Origin: Paraperlucidibaca baekdonensis
GTDB taxonomy: Bacteria > Pseudomonadota > Gammaproteobacteria > Pseudomonadales > Moraxellaceae
Assembly: GCF_003387535.1 (NCBI RefSeq)
Contig: NZ_QUNR01000004.1
Location: forward strand, 62,001-126,000
Reading direction: 5' to 3'
DNA length: 64,000 nt
Part shown: positions 8,755-16,508 of the stretch, piece after piece
Numbering within the stretch: position 1 is the stretch's first letter
Layout: every line of letters begins with the position of its first letter
Made by a program: the position numbers and the translations under genes
Notes under the pieces: generated by a model
Seen by the model: only the letters and a program-made list of their open reading frames with translations
Database searches by the model: none
What the model was told of the DNA's origin: nothing

Positions 8755-9224
8755 CGAAGTCAACACTGCAGCAGGCACAAGGCCATTGGCTAGACGTGCG
8801 CGATACCATCCCCATGCTCAGTTATATGGCCACCGAGTTGACGTATTGGGATGGCCAAACGCTAACGATCGCGGCGCCATTGGCACCGAATAGCAATGAT
8901 AAGGGCACAGCGTTTGCGGGCGCATTGGCGACGTTAGCAACGGTAACTGGTTGGGCGGCATTAACGTTGTGGGCTAGGGCGGCGTATGTGCCGTGCTGGG
9001 TGGCGGCGGCGGAGTCACACACGCGATACACAAAGCCCGTGATGGGTGACTTTCAGGCGGTGGCAACGTTGCCGTCAGCCGAGGATTTAGCGGGGCTACA
9101 AGCGCGCATTGCCAGTCATGGCCGCGGGCGAGTGAGTGTGGCGGTGATTATTGAGTGTGCGGGCGAAGAGGCGTTAACGTTAACCGCGAGTTACGCGGTG
9201 TGGCCTGTAGCGCGTGAGCCATGA
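8739..9224 (+). CDS. YiiD C-terminal-type hotdog thioesterase domain protein
   Basis: 161 residues from ATG 8739. The block NSNDKGTAFAGALATLATVTGW is the signature of the YiiD_C putative thioesterase family, a hotdog fold; residues follow in a second half with HTRYTKPVMGDFQAVA. The start is uncertain: ATG 8739 overlaps the nitroreductase by 16 bases, while GTG 8751 would give a 4-base GTGA overlap with its stop and a protein of 157 residues. Neither has a clear ribosome site, so translation is probably coupled. Here the domain stands alone, without the acetyltransferase half found in E. coli YiiD. Confidence 0.75.
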   Translation: MARAVTKSTLQQAQGHWLDVRDTIPMLSYMATELTYWDGQTLTIAAPLAPNSNDKGTAFAGALATLATVTGWAALTLWARAAYVPCWVAAAESHTRYTKPVMGDFQAVATLPSAEDLAGLQARIASHGRGRVSVAVIIECAGEEALTLTASYAVWPVAREP

Positions 9225-9232
9225 TGGCTCAC
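9214..9232. terminator. Perfect hairpin across the thioesterase stop codon
   Basis: GTGAGCCAT (9214-9222) and ATGGCTCAC (9224-9232) form a 9-bp stem around a single base, and the TGA stop of the upstream gene lies inside it. It sits between two converging genes. No T run follows, so termination activity is a guess. Confidence 0.35.
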
Positions 9233-9239
9233 GACAAAC

Positions 9240-9416
9240 TTAAGCGGCTTGGCGGCTATCGGGGAAATGGCAGCGTTTGGCTAACTCGGCACAGGCCTGC
9301 TGAATCATTTCTTCAGTGATCGCAATTTCACGGCCTTGATCATCAACCAGTGCAGCAAATTGAAAAGCATTGCTGTATTGATGGCTGTCATTGTGATGTT
9401 GAGTCGTTGTATTCAT
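9240..9416 (-). CDS. PA1571-family small protein
   Basis: 58 residues from the ATG whose complement is at 9414-9416. GAGGTGCC stands before it, which decides against the upstream in-frame start at 9446. The core reads LVDDQGREIAITEEMIQQAC followed by AELAKRC, which I recognise as the pattern of the PA1571 family known from Pseudomonas and relatives. The function is not known. No membrane segment or signal peptide. It is transcribed alone, divergent from the kinase at 9503. Confidence 0.7.
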   Translation of the reverse strand: MNTTTQHHNDSHQYSNAFQFAALVDDQGREIAITEEMIQQACAELAKRCHFPDSRQAA

Positions 9417-9502
9417 GGGGCACCTCGTGCGTTTCCTTGAGTTCAATATAATCAGTACCCCTTAGTGCGTCATGGACTTTCATTCGTTAAATGTAACCAT
9501 CT

Positions 9503-10672
9503 ATGAAATCATTTCAGACTGTTTCAGAAACACCGAATAAGCCGAGTTTACGGCTAGGGTTATTGATTAACCCTTACGCTGGCGTTGGTGGGCCGTTGGC
9601 GCTGAAAGGCAGCGATAGCTTACCGGCGGCGGTGCGCAACAGCTTACATGCGCAAGTCGCGAGCAGTGATGCACCGGCACAACAACGTGTTGCGCAATTT
9701 CTGCAGGCATTAGCCACTGAGCCGCTGAGCCTGCAATGGGTCAGTGTTGATGGACCCTTAGGAGGCGCTGTGTTAGCGCAAGCGGGTTTGCGTTTTGAGG
9801 CCGTCAGCGTGGCGGTTGAGCAGCCCAGCACAGCGGCAGACACACAGGCGCTAGCGTGTGCTATTGCTGCTGCCGGTGTGGATTTGCTGATTTTTGCCGG
9901 CGGCGATGGCACGGCGCGCGATATTTGCGATGCGATTGGCATGCGGCTGCCGGTGCTTGGCTTGCCGGCGGGCGTGAAAATGCACTCGGGCGTGTTCGCG
10001 ATTAATCCGCAAGCCGCCGCGACAGTGGTTGCTGACCTTCAGCAGGGGCGCTGGGTGGCGCTGGATACCGCCGAGGTGCGCGACATCGATGAGGCGGCCT
10101 TGCAGAAAGGTCGTGTTATCGCCAAGCATTTTGGCGAAATGCGCGTGCCCATTGCGGCAAATCAATTGCAACAGGTGAAATGTTCGGGCTTGGAGGTGGA
10201 GGCGTTAGTGGTGGCAGAAATTGCCGCTGATGTGACCGAGTCGATGCCCAGTGGTCAGCTTTACGCGCTTGGCCCAGGCACCACGGTGGCGGCAGTGGCG
10301 GCGGCGCTGGGTGTGGCGAATACCTTGTTAGGCTTTGATTTAGTGCGCGATGGCGCACTGGTATTAGCAGACGCCACCGCTGAGGATTTATGGCAACACG
10401 CGCAGCGCGAATCGTTGCGCGTGATCATCACACCAACGGGTGGCCAGGGCAGTCTCATTGGTCGTGGTAATCAGCAATTGACTGCAACTTTGCTACAAAA
10501 AATAGGCCGTGATGCATTGCAGGTCTTAGCCACGCCGGCCAAGCTAACGGCACTCTCGGGACGACCTTTACGCTTAGATACGCACAACGTTGAGTTGGAT
10601 CGCGCGTGGTCGGGTCTTTGGCCTATTACCACGGGTTATCAGCAAGCGGCGCTGTATTCGGTGTCAGGTTAA
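9503..10672 (+). CDS. ATP-NAD/AcoX kinase family protein
   Basis: 389 residues. The N-terminus LRLGLLINPYAGVGGPLALKGS is the usual opening of this family, and FAGGDGTARDICDAIG around residues 131-146 carries the GGDGT motif of NAD kinases and diacylglycerol kinases. LPVLGLPAGVKMHSGVFA follows, and TPTGGQGSLIGRGNQQ in the C-terminal half is also typical. The family is thought to phosphorylate NAD or a related molecule, but it is distinct from the essential NadK and its real substrate is open. It stands alone with a possible terminator after it. Confidence 0.8.
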   Translation: MKSFQTVSETPNKPSLRLGLLINPYAGVGGPLALKGSDSLPAAVRNSLHAQVASSDAPAQQRVAQFLQALATEPLSLQWVSVDGPLGGAVLAQAGLRFEAVSVAVEQPSTAADTQALACAIAAAGVDLLIFAGGDGTARDICDAIGMRLPVLGLPAGVKMHSGVFAINPQAAATVVADLQQGRWVALDTAEVRDIDEAALQKGRVIAKHFGEMRVPIAANQLQQVKCSGLEVEALVVAEIAADVTESMPSGQLYALGPGTTVAAVAAALGVANTLLGFDLVRDGALVLADATAEDLWQHAQRESLRVIITPTGGQGSLIGRGNQQLTATLLQKIGRDALQVLATPAKLTALSGRPLRLDTHNVELDRAWSGLWPITTGYQQAALYSVSG

Positions 10673-10696
10673 CCGCTGATTTATTACATTTTTCCG

Positions 10697-10717
10697 GCAA
10701 TGCGAAACGCGCATTGC
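10697..10717 (+). terminator. Hairpin after the ATP-NAD kinase-like gene
   Basis: GCAATGCG (10697-10704) pairs perfectly with CGCATTGC (10710-10717) across a 5-base loop, and TGATTTTC follows. The T run is short, so it is a moderate rho-independent terminator or an attenuator in front of the next gene. Confidence 0.5.
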
Positions 10718-10735
10718 TGATTTTCGGAGCAAGTT

Positions 10736-11827
10736 ATGAGTGCGTTGTTTGAGCCACTAACCATGGGCGCGTTAACGCTGCCCAATCGCGTCATTATGGC
10801 GCCGCTGACGCGCATGCGTGCCAGTGCCGGCGATGTGCCGAGCGAGTTATCAATCACCTATTATGCGCAGCGCGCCAGTGCTGGTTTGATCATCACGGAG
10901 GCTTCGCAGGTCTCGCCGCAGGGCAAAGGCTATATGCAAACGCCGGGTATTTATTCGCCGGAGCAGGTCGCCGGATGGCAGCGTGTCACCGCCGCCGTGC
11001 ATGAGGCTGGTGGTCGTATTGCCATGCAGCTATGGCATGTTGGTCGTATCTCGCACAGCAGCCTACAGGTTGATAATCAGCCGCCAGTCTCGGCCTCTGA
11101 CCTGCCCGCGATGACCAAGACCACCGTGCTCGGCGCCGATGGTAACCCCGAGCGCGTACCCTGCAGTACGCCGCGCGCATTAGCACTCGCTGAGATTCCT
11201 GAGCTGCTGGCGAGCTACACACACGCCACTCATGCCTCACGCGAGGCCGGCTTTGACTATGTTGAAGTGCATGCCGCGCATGGCTATTTGCTGCATCAGT
11301 TTCAGTCTATTGAGAGCAATAAGCGCGATGACGCCTATGGCGGCAGCTTAGAAAATCGTGCACGCCTGACTTTGGAGGTGCTCGACGCCACCATCGCGGC
11401 TTGGGATGCCGACCGCGTTGGCGTACGCATTTCGCCAATGGGTAATTTCAATGCCCTCGATGATGCCGAAGGCGAGGCCATGGGTCTGTATTTGGCCGAG
11501 CAGTTTGCGCAGCGCGGCATTGCTTATTTGCATCTATCTGAGCCAGATTGGGCGGGTGGCCCTCAGCTTAATGAGCGCTTCCGCATTGCGTTGCGTGCGC
11601 GCTTCCCTGGCGTGATTATTGGTGCCGGTAACTACACGAAGGCCAAAGCCGAGCCCTTGTTGGCGAAGTCGCTGATCGATGCCGCTGCGTTTGGCCGGCC
11701 TTACATTGCTAACCCCGATCTTGCGGAGCGTCTGCGCGATGATGCACCGCTCAATGAGCAGCGCCCGGCGTTGTTTTATGGTGGTGGGGCAGAGGGTTAT
11801 ACGGATTATCCGGCGTTGTCGGCTTAA
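10736..11827 (+). CDS. nemA: Old yellow enzyme family alkene reductase
   Basis: 363 residues, typical length. The N-terminus LFEPLTMGALTLPNRVIMAP is the FMN-binding start of the family. IAMQLWHVGRISH holds active-site residues, YVEVHAAHGYLLHQF the His/Asn substrate region and SLENRARL the standard block after it. The C-terminal AFGRPYIANPDL binds FMN phosphate. These enzymes use NADPH to reduce activated double bonds and nitro esters, for example N-ethylmaleimide. The symbol rests on family resemblance, not on proof of the substrate. Confidence 0.88.
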   Translation: MSALFEPLTMGALTLPNRVIMAPLTRMRASAGDVPSELSITYYAQRASAGLIITEASQVSPQGKGYMQTPGIYSPEQVAGWQRVTAAVHEAGGRIAMQLWHVGRISHSSLQVDNQPPVSASDLPAMTKTTVLGADGNPERVPCSTPRALALAEIPELLASYTHATHASREAGFDYVEVHAAHGYLLHQFQSIESNKRDDAYGGSLENRARLTLEVLDATIAAWDADRVGVRISPMGNFNALDDAEGEAMGLYLAEQFAQRGIAYLHLSEPDWAGGPQLNERFRIALRARFPGVIIGAGNYTKAKAEPLLAKSLIDAAAFGRPYIANPDLAERLRDDAPLNEQRPALFYGGGAEGYTDYPALSA

Positions 11828-11840
11828 CGGCTTGTGGGTT

Positions 11841-11907
11841 GGTTGGCGGCGAGATGGGTTGGCGCACCACGCTGCGCTATGTGAGCCAACCCATCTCGCC
11901 GCCAACC
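11841..11907. repeat. Hairpin A: perfect 23-bp inverted repeat with 21-base loop
   Basis: The arms at 11841-11863 and 11885-11907 are perfect reverse complements (core GGCGGCGAGATGGGTTGG). The loop contains GCACCACGCTGCGCTATGTG at 11864-11883, whose reverse complement forms the loop of hairpin B at 12038-12057. It lies 13 bases after the nemA stop. Palindromes of this GC-rich word type are scattered in many proteobacterial genomes, and one could act as a terminator or mobile repeat. Confidence 0.85.
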
Positions 11908-11957
11908 GATAGACGTCAGTGGGTGTTGCGGCCCTTAGCCAAAGCGGTAGTGGGGAG

Positions 11958-12027
11958 TCCACCACAATCGCAGGTGCTGAGCCAAATCAGTAGGAGAATC
12001 CACCACAATCGCAGGTGCTGAACCAAA
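11958..12027. repeat. Two direct copies of a 29-base repeat, 41-base period
   Basis: Copies at 11958-11986 and 11999-12027 begin TCCACCACAATCGCAGGTGC and differ at one base (G or A in CTGRCCAAA). The base preceding segments are also related (TAGTGGGGAG and CAGTAGGAGAA). A third, inverted copy of the end of the unit forms the right arm of hairpin B. Confidence 0.8.
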
Positions 12028-12080
12028 GCATTTGGCGCACATAGCGCAGCGTGGTGCCCCAAATGCTTTGGCTCAGCACC
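12014..12080. repeat. Hairpin B: 22-bp inverted repeat with loop complementary to hairpin A
   Basis: Arms at 12014-12035 and 12059-12080 (core CCAAAGCATTTGG and its complement) pair with one A/C mismatch. The 23-base loop holds CACATAGCGCAGCGTGGTGC at 12038-12057, the exact reverse complement of the loop of hairpin A. The two hairpins have unrelated stems. Confidence 0.85.
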
Positions 12081-12123
12081 GTCAATAGCAACTCCTCAAG
12101 CGCTTAGCCACCGCCCCGCGAAT

Positions 12124-12152
12124 AAAAAAAGGCCCATCAAAAGACAGGCCTT
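12124..12152 (-). terminator. Rho-independent terminator of htpX
   Basis: Read on the minus strand, AAGGCC and GGCCTT form a stem around a 12-base loop, followed by a run of T (the A run at 12124-12130 on the plus strand). It is 19 bases past the htpX stop. Confidence 0.75.
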
Positions 12153-12170
12153 AATTCACCACAAAACACC

Positions 12171-13067
12171 TTAAGCAATCTGCATATTCTGCAGCGCCTC
12201 AATGCGCTTCTCCAGCGGCGGGTGCGACATAAACAATGACGCCACACTAAAGCCCTCGCGCTTGCCAGAAGTGATTGCCATTGCAGTCATCTCAGCCGGC
12301 ATCTGGTCGGGCACCTCATGTTCGCGTTGCAGCGCGCGCAAGGCATTGATCATGGACTGGCGACCGGCCAAGCGAGCACCGGCTTCATCGGCACGGAACT
12401 CACGATAGCGCGAGAAGTACATGACAATGGTCGAGGCCAAAATACCCAAGACAATGTCGGCAATGATACTGGTCACGAAGTAAGCGATGCCCGGACCTTC
12501 TTCATTTTTAAACACCACGCGGTCGACAAAGTTGCCGATGATGCGCGAAAAGAACATCACAAAAGCGTTCACCACGCCTTGGATCAGCGACAGCGTCACC
12601 ATATCGCCATTGGCGACGTGACCGATTTCGTGGCCCAGCACCGCGCGCACTTCATCGCGGTTCATGCGTTGCAACAAGCCTGACGATACCGCCACCAAAG
12701 CTGCGTTTTTATTCCAACCAGTGGCAAATGCGTTGGACTGGTAGCTGGGGAAAATACCGATTTCGGGCATTTTAATGCCAGCTTTTTGCGACAGCTCAGA
12801 GACGGTATCAAATAACCATTTCTCTTCATTGGAGCGTGGCGACTCAATGAGTTGCACGCCCATGGAGCGTTTCGCCATCCATTTCGAGAGTAATAGCGAG
12901 ACCAGCGAGCCAACCATGCCGAAGACAAAGCACATGATGAGCAAGTTGCCCAATTGCAAGGTATTGCCTGCGCCATGCGTCGACCCCACGCCAAGCAGGC
13001 TGAGCACAACACCAGCAACCACCAAAACCGCTAAGTTGGTGAGCAGGAACAAGAAGATGCGTAACAT
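12171..13067 (-). CDS. htpX: Heat-shock inner-membrane zinc metalloprotease HtpX
   Basis: 298 residues, near the E. coli length. Two N-terminal membrane helices (residues 4-28 and 41-62) are followed by the M48 peptidase domain. The zinc motif is HEIGH at H146-E147-H150, with the third ligand expected in [13 protein letters not shown]. Two more hydrophobic stretches follow the motif. HtpX degrades damaged membrane proteins together with FtsH. A sigma-32-like promoter is visible upstream on the minus strand. Confidence 0.95.
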   Translation of the reverse strand: MLRIFLFLLTNLAVLVVAGVVLSLLGVGSTHGAGNTLQLGNLLIMCFVFGMVGSLVSLLLSKWMAKRSMGVQLIESPRSNEEKWLFDTVSELSQKAGIKMPEIGIFPSYQSNAFATGWNKNAALVAVSSGLLQRMNRDEVRAVLGHEIGHVANGDMVTLSLIQGVVNAFVMFFSRIIGNFVDRVVFKNEEGPGIAYFVTSIIADIVLGILASTIVMYFSRYREFRADEAGARLAGRQSMINALRALQREHEVPDQMPAEMTAMAITSGKREGFSVASLFMSHPPLEKRIEALQNMQIA

Positions 13068-13105
13068 GGGCTTTTGAGCTCCTTTTGATTGAAATCACTA
13101 GTTAA

Positions 13106-13133
13106 TCTATGGACGCCCGATGACGATTTCAAG
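13106..13133 (-). promoter_or_regulatory. Candidate sigma-32 (heat-shock) promoter of htpX
   Basis: On the minus strand, CTTGAAA (complement of 13127-13133) stands 12 bases before GTCCATAGA (complement of 13106-13114). The sigma-32 consensus is CTTGAAA, 11-16 bases, CCCCATNT; the -35 is perfect and the -10 keeps CCAT. It lies about 40 bases before the start. That htpX is a heat-shock gene in E. coli supports the reading. Confidence 0.45.
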
Positions 13134-13217
13134 TCATCAAACGCTTATTTTGTGTCGGTCTGTATCGAGACGCAGAGCCTGTGTTGCCGCCACACGCTGT
13201 TTGTCCGACGTTAATGA

Positions 13218-14456
13218 CTAACTGGCCACTGAATCGGTGCCGTGGCGGCGGCGATAATCCGCCAAAAACCGCGCCAAACGCGAAATTGCCTCGGTGAGCT
13301 CCTCACGATGCGGCAAAAACACCACGCGGAAATGATCCGGCGTTGGCCAGTTAAAGCCGGTGCCTTGCACCAACAACACGCGCTCGGCTTTCAGTAACTC
13401 CAAGATAAACGCTTGGTCATCGGCAATCGGGTACACGGCCGGGTCGAGGCGCGGAAATAAATACAGCGCGCCATTGGGCTTTACGCAGCTCACCCCGGGA
13501 ATATCGGTGAGCAGCTGCCACGCCAGCTCGCGCTGTTCATGCAAGCGCCCACCGGGGCGAATTAAGTCATTGATGCTTTGGTAGCCGCCCAGCGCCGTTT
13601 GGATGGCAAATTGCGCTTGCACATTGGCGCATAGACGCATGGAGGCGAGCATATCCAAGCCTTCGATATAGTCTTTGGCCTGCGCTTTGGCACCGCTGAC
13701 CATTAGCCAGCCGGAGCGAAAGCCGGCCACGCGATAGCTTTTCGAGAGGCCGTTGAAGGTCACGCAAAGCAAGTCATTGGCGAGCGTGGCAATGGACGTA
13801 TGCTGGGCTTCGTCGTAGAGAATCTTGTCGTAGATTTCATCGGCGAAAATGATGAGGTCGTGCTTGCGCGCCAACGCCACAATACCCTCGAGAATCTCTT
13901 TTGAGTACACCGCGCCGGTGGGATTGTTGGGGTTGATCACCACAATGCCGCGGGTTTTTGCGGTGATTTTGCGCTCTATATCGGCGAGGTCGGGGAACCA
14001 GCCATTGTCTTCATCGCACAGATAATGCACGGCTTTACCACCGGAAAGTGTCACGGCAGCGGTCCACAGCGGATAGTCGGGCGCCGGCACGAGCATTTCA
14101 TCGTCGTTATTCAGCAGCGCTTGCATAGCCATGACAATGAGCTCTGAGACGCCATTACCAATATAAATATCGCCCACATCGACGCCGAGCATGCCCTTGG
14201 TTTGGTAGTAATGCACCACGGCTTTGCGTGCGGCAAACAGACCCTTGGAGTCGCAATAGCCCACGGCATTAGGCAGATTGCTGATGACATCCGAGAGAAT
14301 TTCCTGTGGCGCTTCGAAGCCAAACGGTGCTGGATTGCCGATATTGAGCTTAATGATGCGATGGCCTTGCTCTTCCATGGCATTGGCGGCTTTCAATACA
14401 GGCCCGCGAATGTCGTAGCAAACATCTTTAAGTTTCAGCGATTTTGAAATAGCCAT
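13218..14456 (-). CDS. alaA: Alanine transaminase AlaA (class I PLP aminotransferase)
   Basis: 412 residues from the ATG at 14456 (MAISKSLKLKDVCYDIRGPV); an in-frame ATG at 14474 is less likely. It has LNIGNPAPFGFEAPQE, the cofactor blocks INPNNPTGAVYSKEIL and FADEIYDKILYD, and GLSKSYRVAGFRSGW with the Schiff-base lysine at K239, matching K240 of E. coli AlaA. The enzyme moves the amino group from alanine or glutamate to pyruvate. It stands alone, with 150 bases to the next gene on either side. Confidence 0.9.
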   Translation of the reverse strand: MAISKSLKLKDVCYDIRGPVLKAANAMEEQGHRIIKLNIGNPAPFGFEAPQEILSDVISNLPNAVGYCDSKGLFAARKAVVHYYQTKGMLGVDVGDIYIGNGVSELIVMAMQALLNNDDEMLVPAPDYPLWTAAVTLSGGKAVHYLCDEDNGWFPDLADIERKITAKTRGIVVINPNNPTGAVYSKEILEGIVALARKHDLIIFADEIYDKILYDEAQHTSIATLANDLLCVTFNGLSKSYRVAGFRSGWLMVSGAKAQAKDYIEGLDMLASMRLCANVQAQFAIQTALGGYQSINDLIRPGGRLHEQRELAWQLLTDIPGVSCVKPNGALYLFPRLDPAVYPIADDQAFILELLKAERVLLVQGTGFNWPTPDHFRVVFLPHREELTEAISRLARFLADYRRRHGTDSVAS

Positions 14457-14625
14457 GAGCGCCCACACCATCAAATTAAGCCGTCATTCTAGAGCAAATC
14501 ATCACAGCTGTTGATAGCTGGCACGACTGTTTTCATCACCTAGCCAGACATTCGTGATAAAACCATCGGTTATAACGGTTCGCGCGTCAGCTGCTTGGCG
14601 CTGACCAACACATAAGGAGTGCGAC

Positions 14626-15015
14626 ATGACCAAAAAAACCGAGGCGCAATGGCGAGAAGCGTTGAGCCCTGAGGTGTTTCATATCACCCGACAAAAAGGC
14701 ACTGAGCGTCCGTTTACTGGCGAATATAATGCCACCAAAACAGCGGGCACCTACTTATGCAGTTGCTGTGGCGAGCCGCTTTTTGATTCAGCAACAAAGT
14801 ATGATTCGGGCTCGGGTTGGCCAAGCTTTTATGCGCCGCAGGCAGCATCGGCGGTAGCGGAGCATCGGGATGTCAGTCATGGCATGGTGCGCGTTGAGGT
14901 GACTTGCCAGGCCTGCGATGCGCATTTGGGCCATGTCTTTCCCGATGGGCCTGAGCCCACGGGCCTGCGCTATTGCATTAATTCTGCTTCGCTGCAATTA
15001 AAGCCCCAATCCTAA
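14626..15015 (+). CDS. msrB: Peptide-methionine (R)-S-oxide reductase MsrB
   Basis: 129 residues. Two CxxC pairs (CSCCGEPLF near residue 45 and [10 protein letters not shown] near residue 94) bind the structural zinc. The catalytic cysteine is C117 in [11 protein letters not shown], and the block [14 protein letters not shown] is invariant in the family. It reduces oxidised methionine in proteins with thioredoxin. The neighbour is a glutathione peroxidase, so the pair looks like an oxidative-stress unit. A ribosome site AAGGAG precedes the start. Confidence 0.95.
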   Translation: MTKKTEAQWREALSPEVFHITRQKGTERPFTGEYNATKTAGTYLCSCCGEPLFDSATKYDSGSGWPSFYAPQAASAVAEHRDVSHGMVRVEVTCQACDAHLGHVFPDGPEPTGLRYCINSASLQLKPQS

Positions 15016-15069
15016 AGACAAGACGAACACGGCACAGCAGCGCATGACGCGCGCTTAATAGGAGGTTGC

Positions 15070-15555
15070 ATGAACACATTAGGTGATTTTTCAGCACAAG
15101 GTATTGATGGCCAGGCCGTGTCGTTAAAAGACTACGCTGGTCAGGTGGTGTTGGTCGTTAACACCGCAAGCAAGTGTGGTTTTACGCCGCAATTTACAGG
15201 CTTGGAGACGGTTTATCAGCGCTTTCGTGACCAAGGGTTTGTGGTGCTGGGCTTTCCATGCAATCAATTTCTCAACCAAGACCCTGGCTCTGACAGTGAA
15301 ATCGCCGAATTTTGCAGCCTAGATTATGGCGTGACGTTTCCTATGTTTGCCAAAATCGATGTCAATGGCCCCGATGCGCACCCGCTGTTTCAACACCTCA
15401 CGCACGCCGCACCGGGCTTATTGGGCAGTAAAAAGGTCAAATGGAATTTCACCAAGTTTCTCATCGGCAAAGATGGTCAAGTCATTGATCGTTATGCGCC
15501 AACCACCAAGCCCGAGGACTTGGTGGCCGATATTGAAAAAGCCTTAAGCGCTTAA
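15070..15555 (+). CDS. Glutathione/thioredoxin peroxidase (GPx family, cysteine type)
   Basis: 161 residues, normal for bacterial BtuE/GpxA. The peroxidatic residue is C36 in [12 protein letters not shown] (cysteine, not selenocysteine), with the partner block [15 protein letters not shown], which supplies Gln and perhaps a resolving Cys, and [12 protein letters not shown], which supplies Trp and Asn. It reduces hydroperoxides using thioredoxin or glutathione. AGGAGG stands directly upstream. Its stop overlaps the stop of the convergent SDR gene by four bases inside a TTAAGCGCTTAA palindrome. Confidence 0.92.
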   Translation: MNTLGDFSAQGIDGQAVSLKDYAGQVVLVVNTASKCGFTPQFTGLETVYQRFRDQGFVVLGFPCNQFLNQDPGSDSEIAEFCSLDYGVTFPMFAKIDVNGPDAHPLFQHLTHAAPGLLGSKKVKWNFTKFLIGKDGQVIDRYAPTTKPEDLVADIEKALSA

Positions 15556-16388
15556 ATCCCGGCAATCGCTGCGCTGGCGGCCATTAACGTGGCGGCCACG
15601 GCGGGGTCTTTTGATTCACTGGAGGTCATGGCTTTTTTGCGGCGAACAAAATACTGCCCGTGATGGTGCGCGGCGTCATCAGCAAGTGCCAACCAGACGG
15701 CGGTGTCAGCACCCTGTGTGGGACTGATGAGGACTTTGTCGACGAGCCATTGCACCGGTCCTGGCAGTTCACGCCAAATACCGGTGGCCACGCCGCCTGG
15801 GTGAAAGGCATTGACGCGAATGGCGCTGCCTTGTAGCTCAGCGGCTAAGGCGCGTGCATAGACCAAGTTGGCGAGCTTTGCGCTGCCATAGGCGGCGAAA
15901 TCGCTCCAGTAGCGTGATGGGTTTTCATAGCGCTCGGCGTCTAAATGCCCCGCCCAATGCGCGACGGAGCTGGTCACCACCACGCGCGCCAAGGCTGCTT
16001 TATGCAGGCTTGGCAACAAGTGTTGCATGAGTCTAAAGTGACCAAAATGCATGGTGCCGATCATGCTCTCAAGGCCGTTGTCGAGCTGGCGCAAGCCATT
16101 GGTAAAACTGCCGGCATTGAGCATGACGGTGTCGAGCGCGGGTAGGGTGCTGAGCACCGTCAAGGCAGCGGCATCGACTTGCGTGAAGTCGGCGAGATCG
16201 AGCGCAATAGCGTGCAGCTTAGCGTTTGGCTGTTGTTCGCGAAGGCTGTCGATGGCCGCCATGGTTTTCGCCAAGTCGCGCGCTGCAATAGCCACTTCGT
16301 GGCCATCCGCGACAAAGGCTTTGACCATCTCCAAACCAATGCCGCTGTTGCCGCCGGTCACCAAAATTTGCCGCGATACGTTAGCCAT
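15552..16388 (-). CDS. Short-chain dehydrogenase/reductase
   Basis: 278 residues from the ATG at 16388, chosen because AAGGTAGGAA lies just before it. It has the NAD(P) motif TGGNSGIG, the block VMLNAGSF in place of NNAG, a serine in [12 protein letters not shown] and the active-site YGSAK (YxxxK). The order and spacing are those of retinol dehydrogenase-like SDRs. The substrate is unknown. It converges on the peroxidase and diverges from panE, sharing a roughly 120-base control region. Confidence 0.82.
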   Translation of the reverse strand: MANVSRQILVTGGNSGIGLEMVKAFVADGHEVAIAARDLAKTMAAIDSLREQQPNAKLHAIALDLADFTQVDAAALTVLSTLPALDTVMLNAGSFTNGLRQLDNGLESMIGTMHFGHFRLMQHLLPSLHKAALARVVVTSSVAHWAGHLDAERYENPSRYWSDFAAYGSAKLANLVYARALAAELQGSAIRVNAFHPGGVATGIWRELPGPVQWLVDKVLISPTQGADTAVWLALADDAAHHHGQYFVRRKKAMTSSESKDPAVAATLMAASAAIAGI

Positions 16389-16508
16389 TTTTCCTACCTT
16401 GTTGTCGATCGAGCGAAATTTACGCCGCGACATCGGCCGGCGGGCGCTGTAAGTTTTGCGATACTACGATATAACAAGGCCTAGAGCATCTACGAGCTGG
16501 AGTCATTG

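Larger units (their letters stand above)
11828..12123. other. Non-coding gap holding two large hairpins and a direct repeat
   Basis: This 343-base gap (to 12,170) between two converging genes has no convincing gene. It contains hairpin A (11841-11907), a 29-base direct repeat with 41-base period (11958-11986 and 11999-12027), hairpin B (12014-12080) and the htpX terminator at its right end. The right arm of hairpin B is also an inverted copy of the core of the direct repeat. The rest, 11908-11957 and 12081-12123, shows nothing I can name. Confidence 0.7.

Noticed and set aside
11958-12080. CRISPR-like array of short repeats
   Set aside because: Only two direct copies and one inverted piece, a single 12-base gap in place of spacers, and no cas genes nearby.
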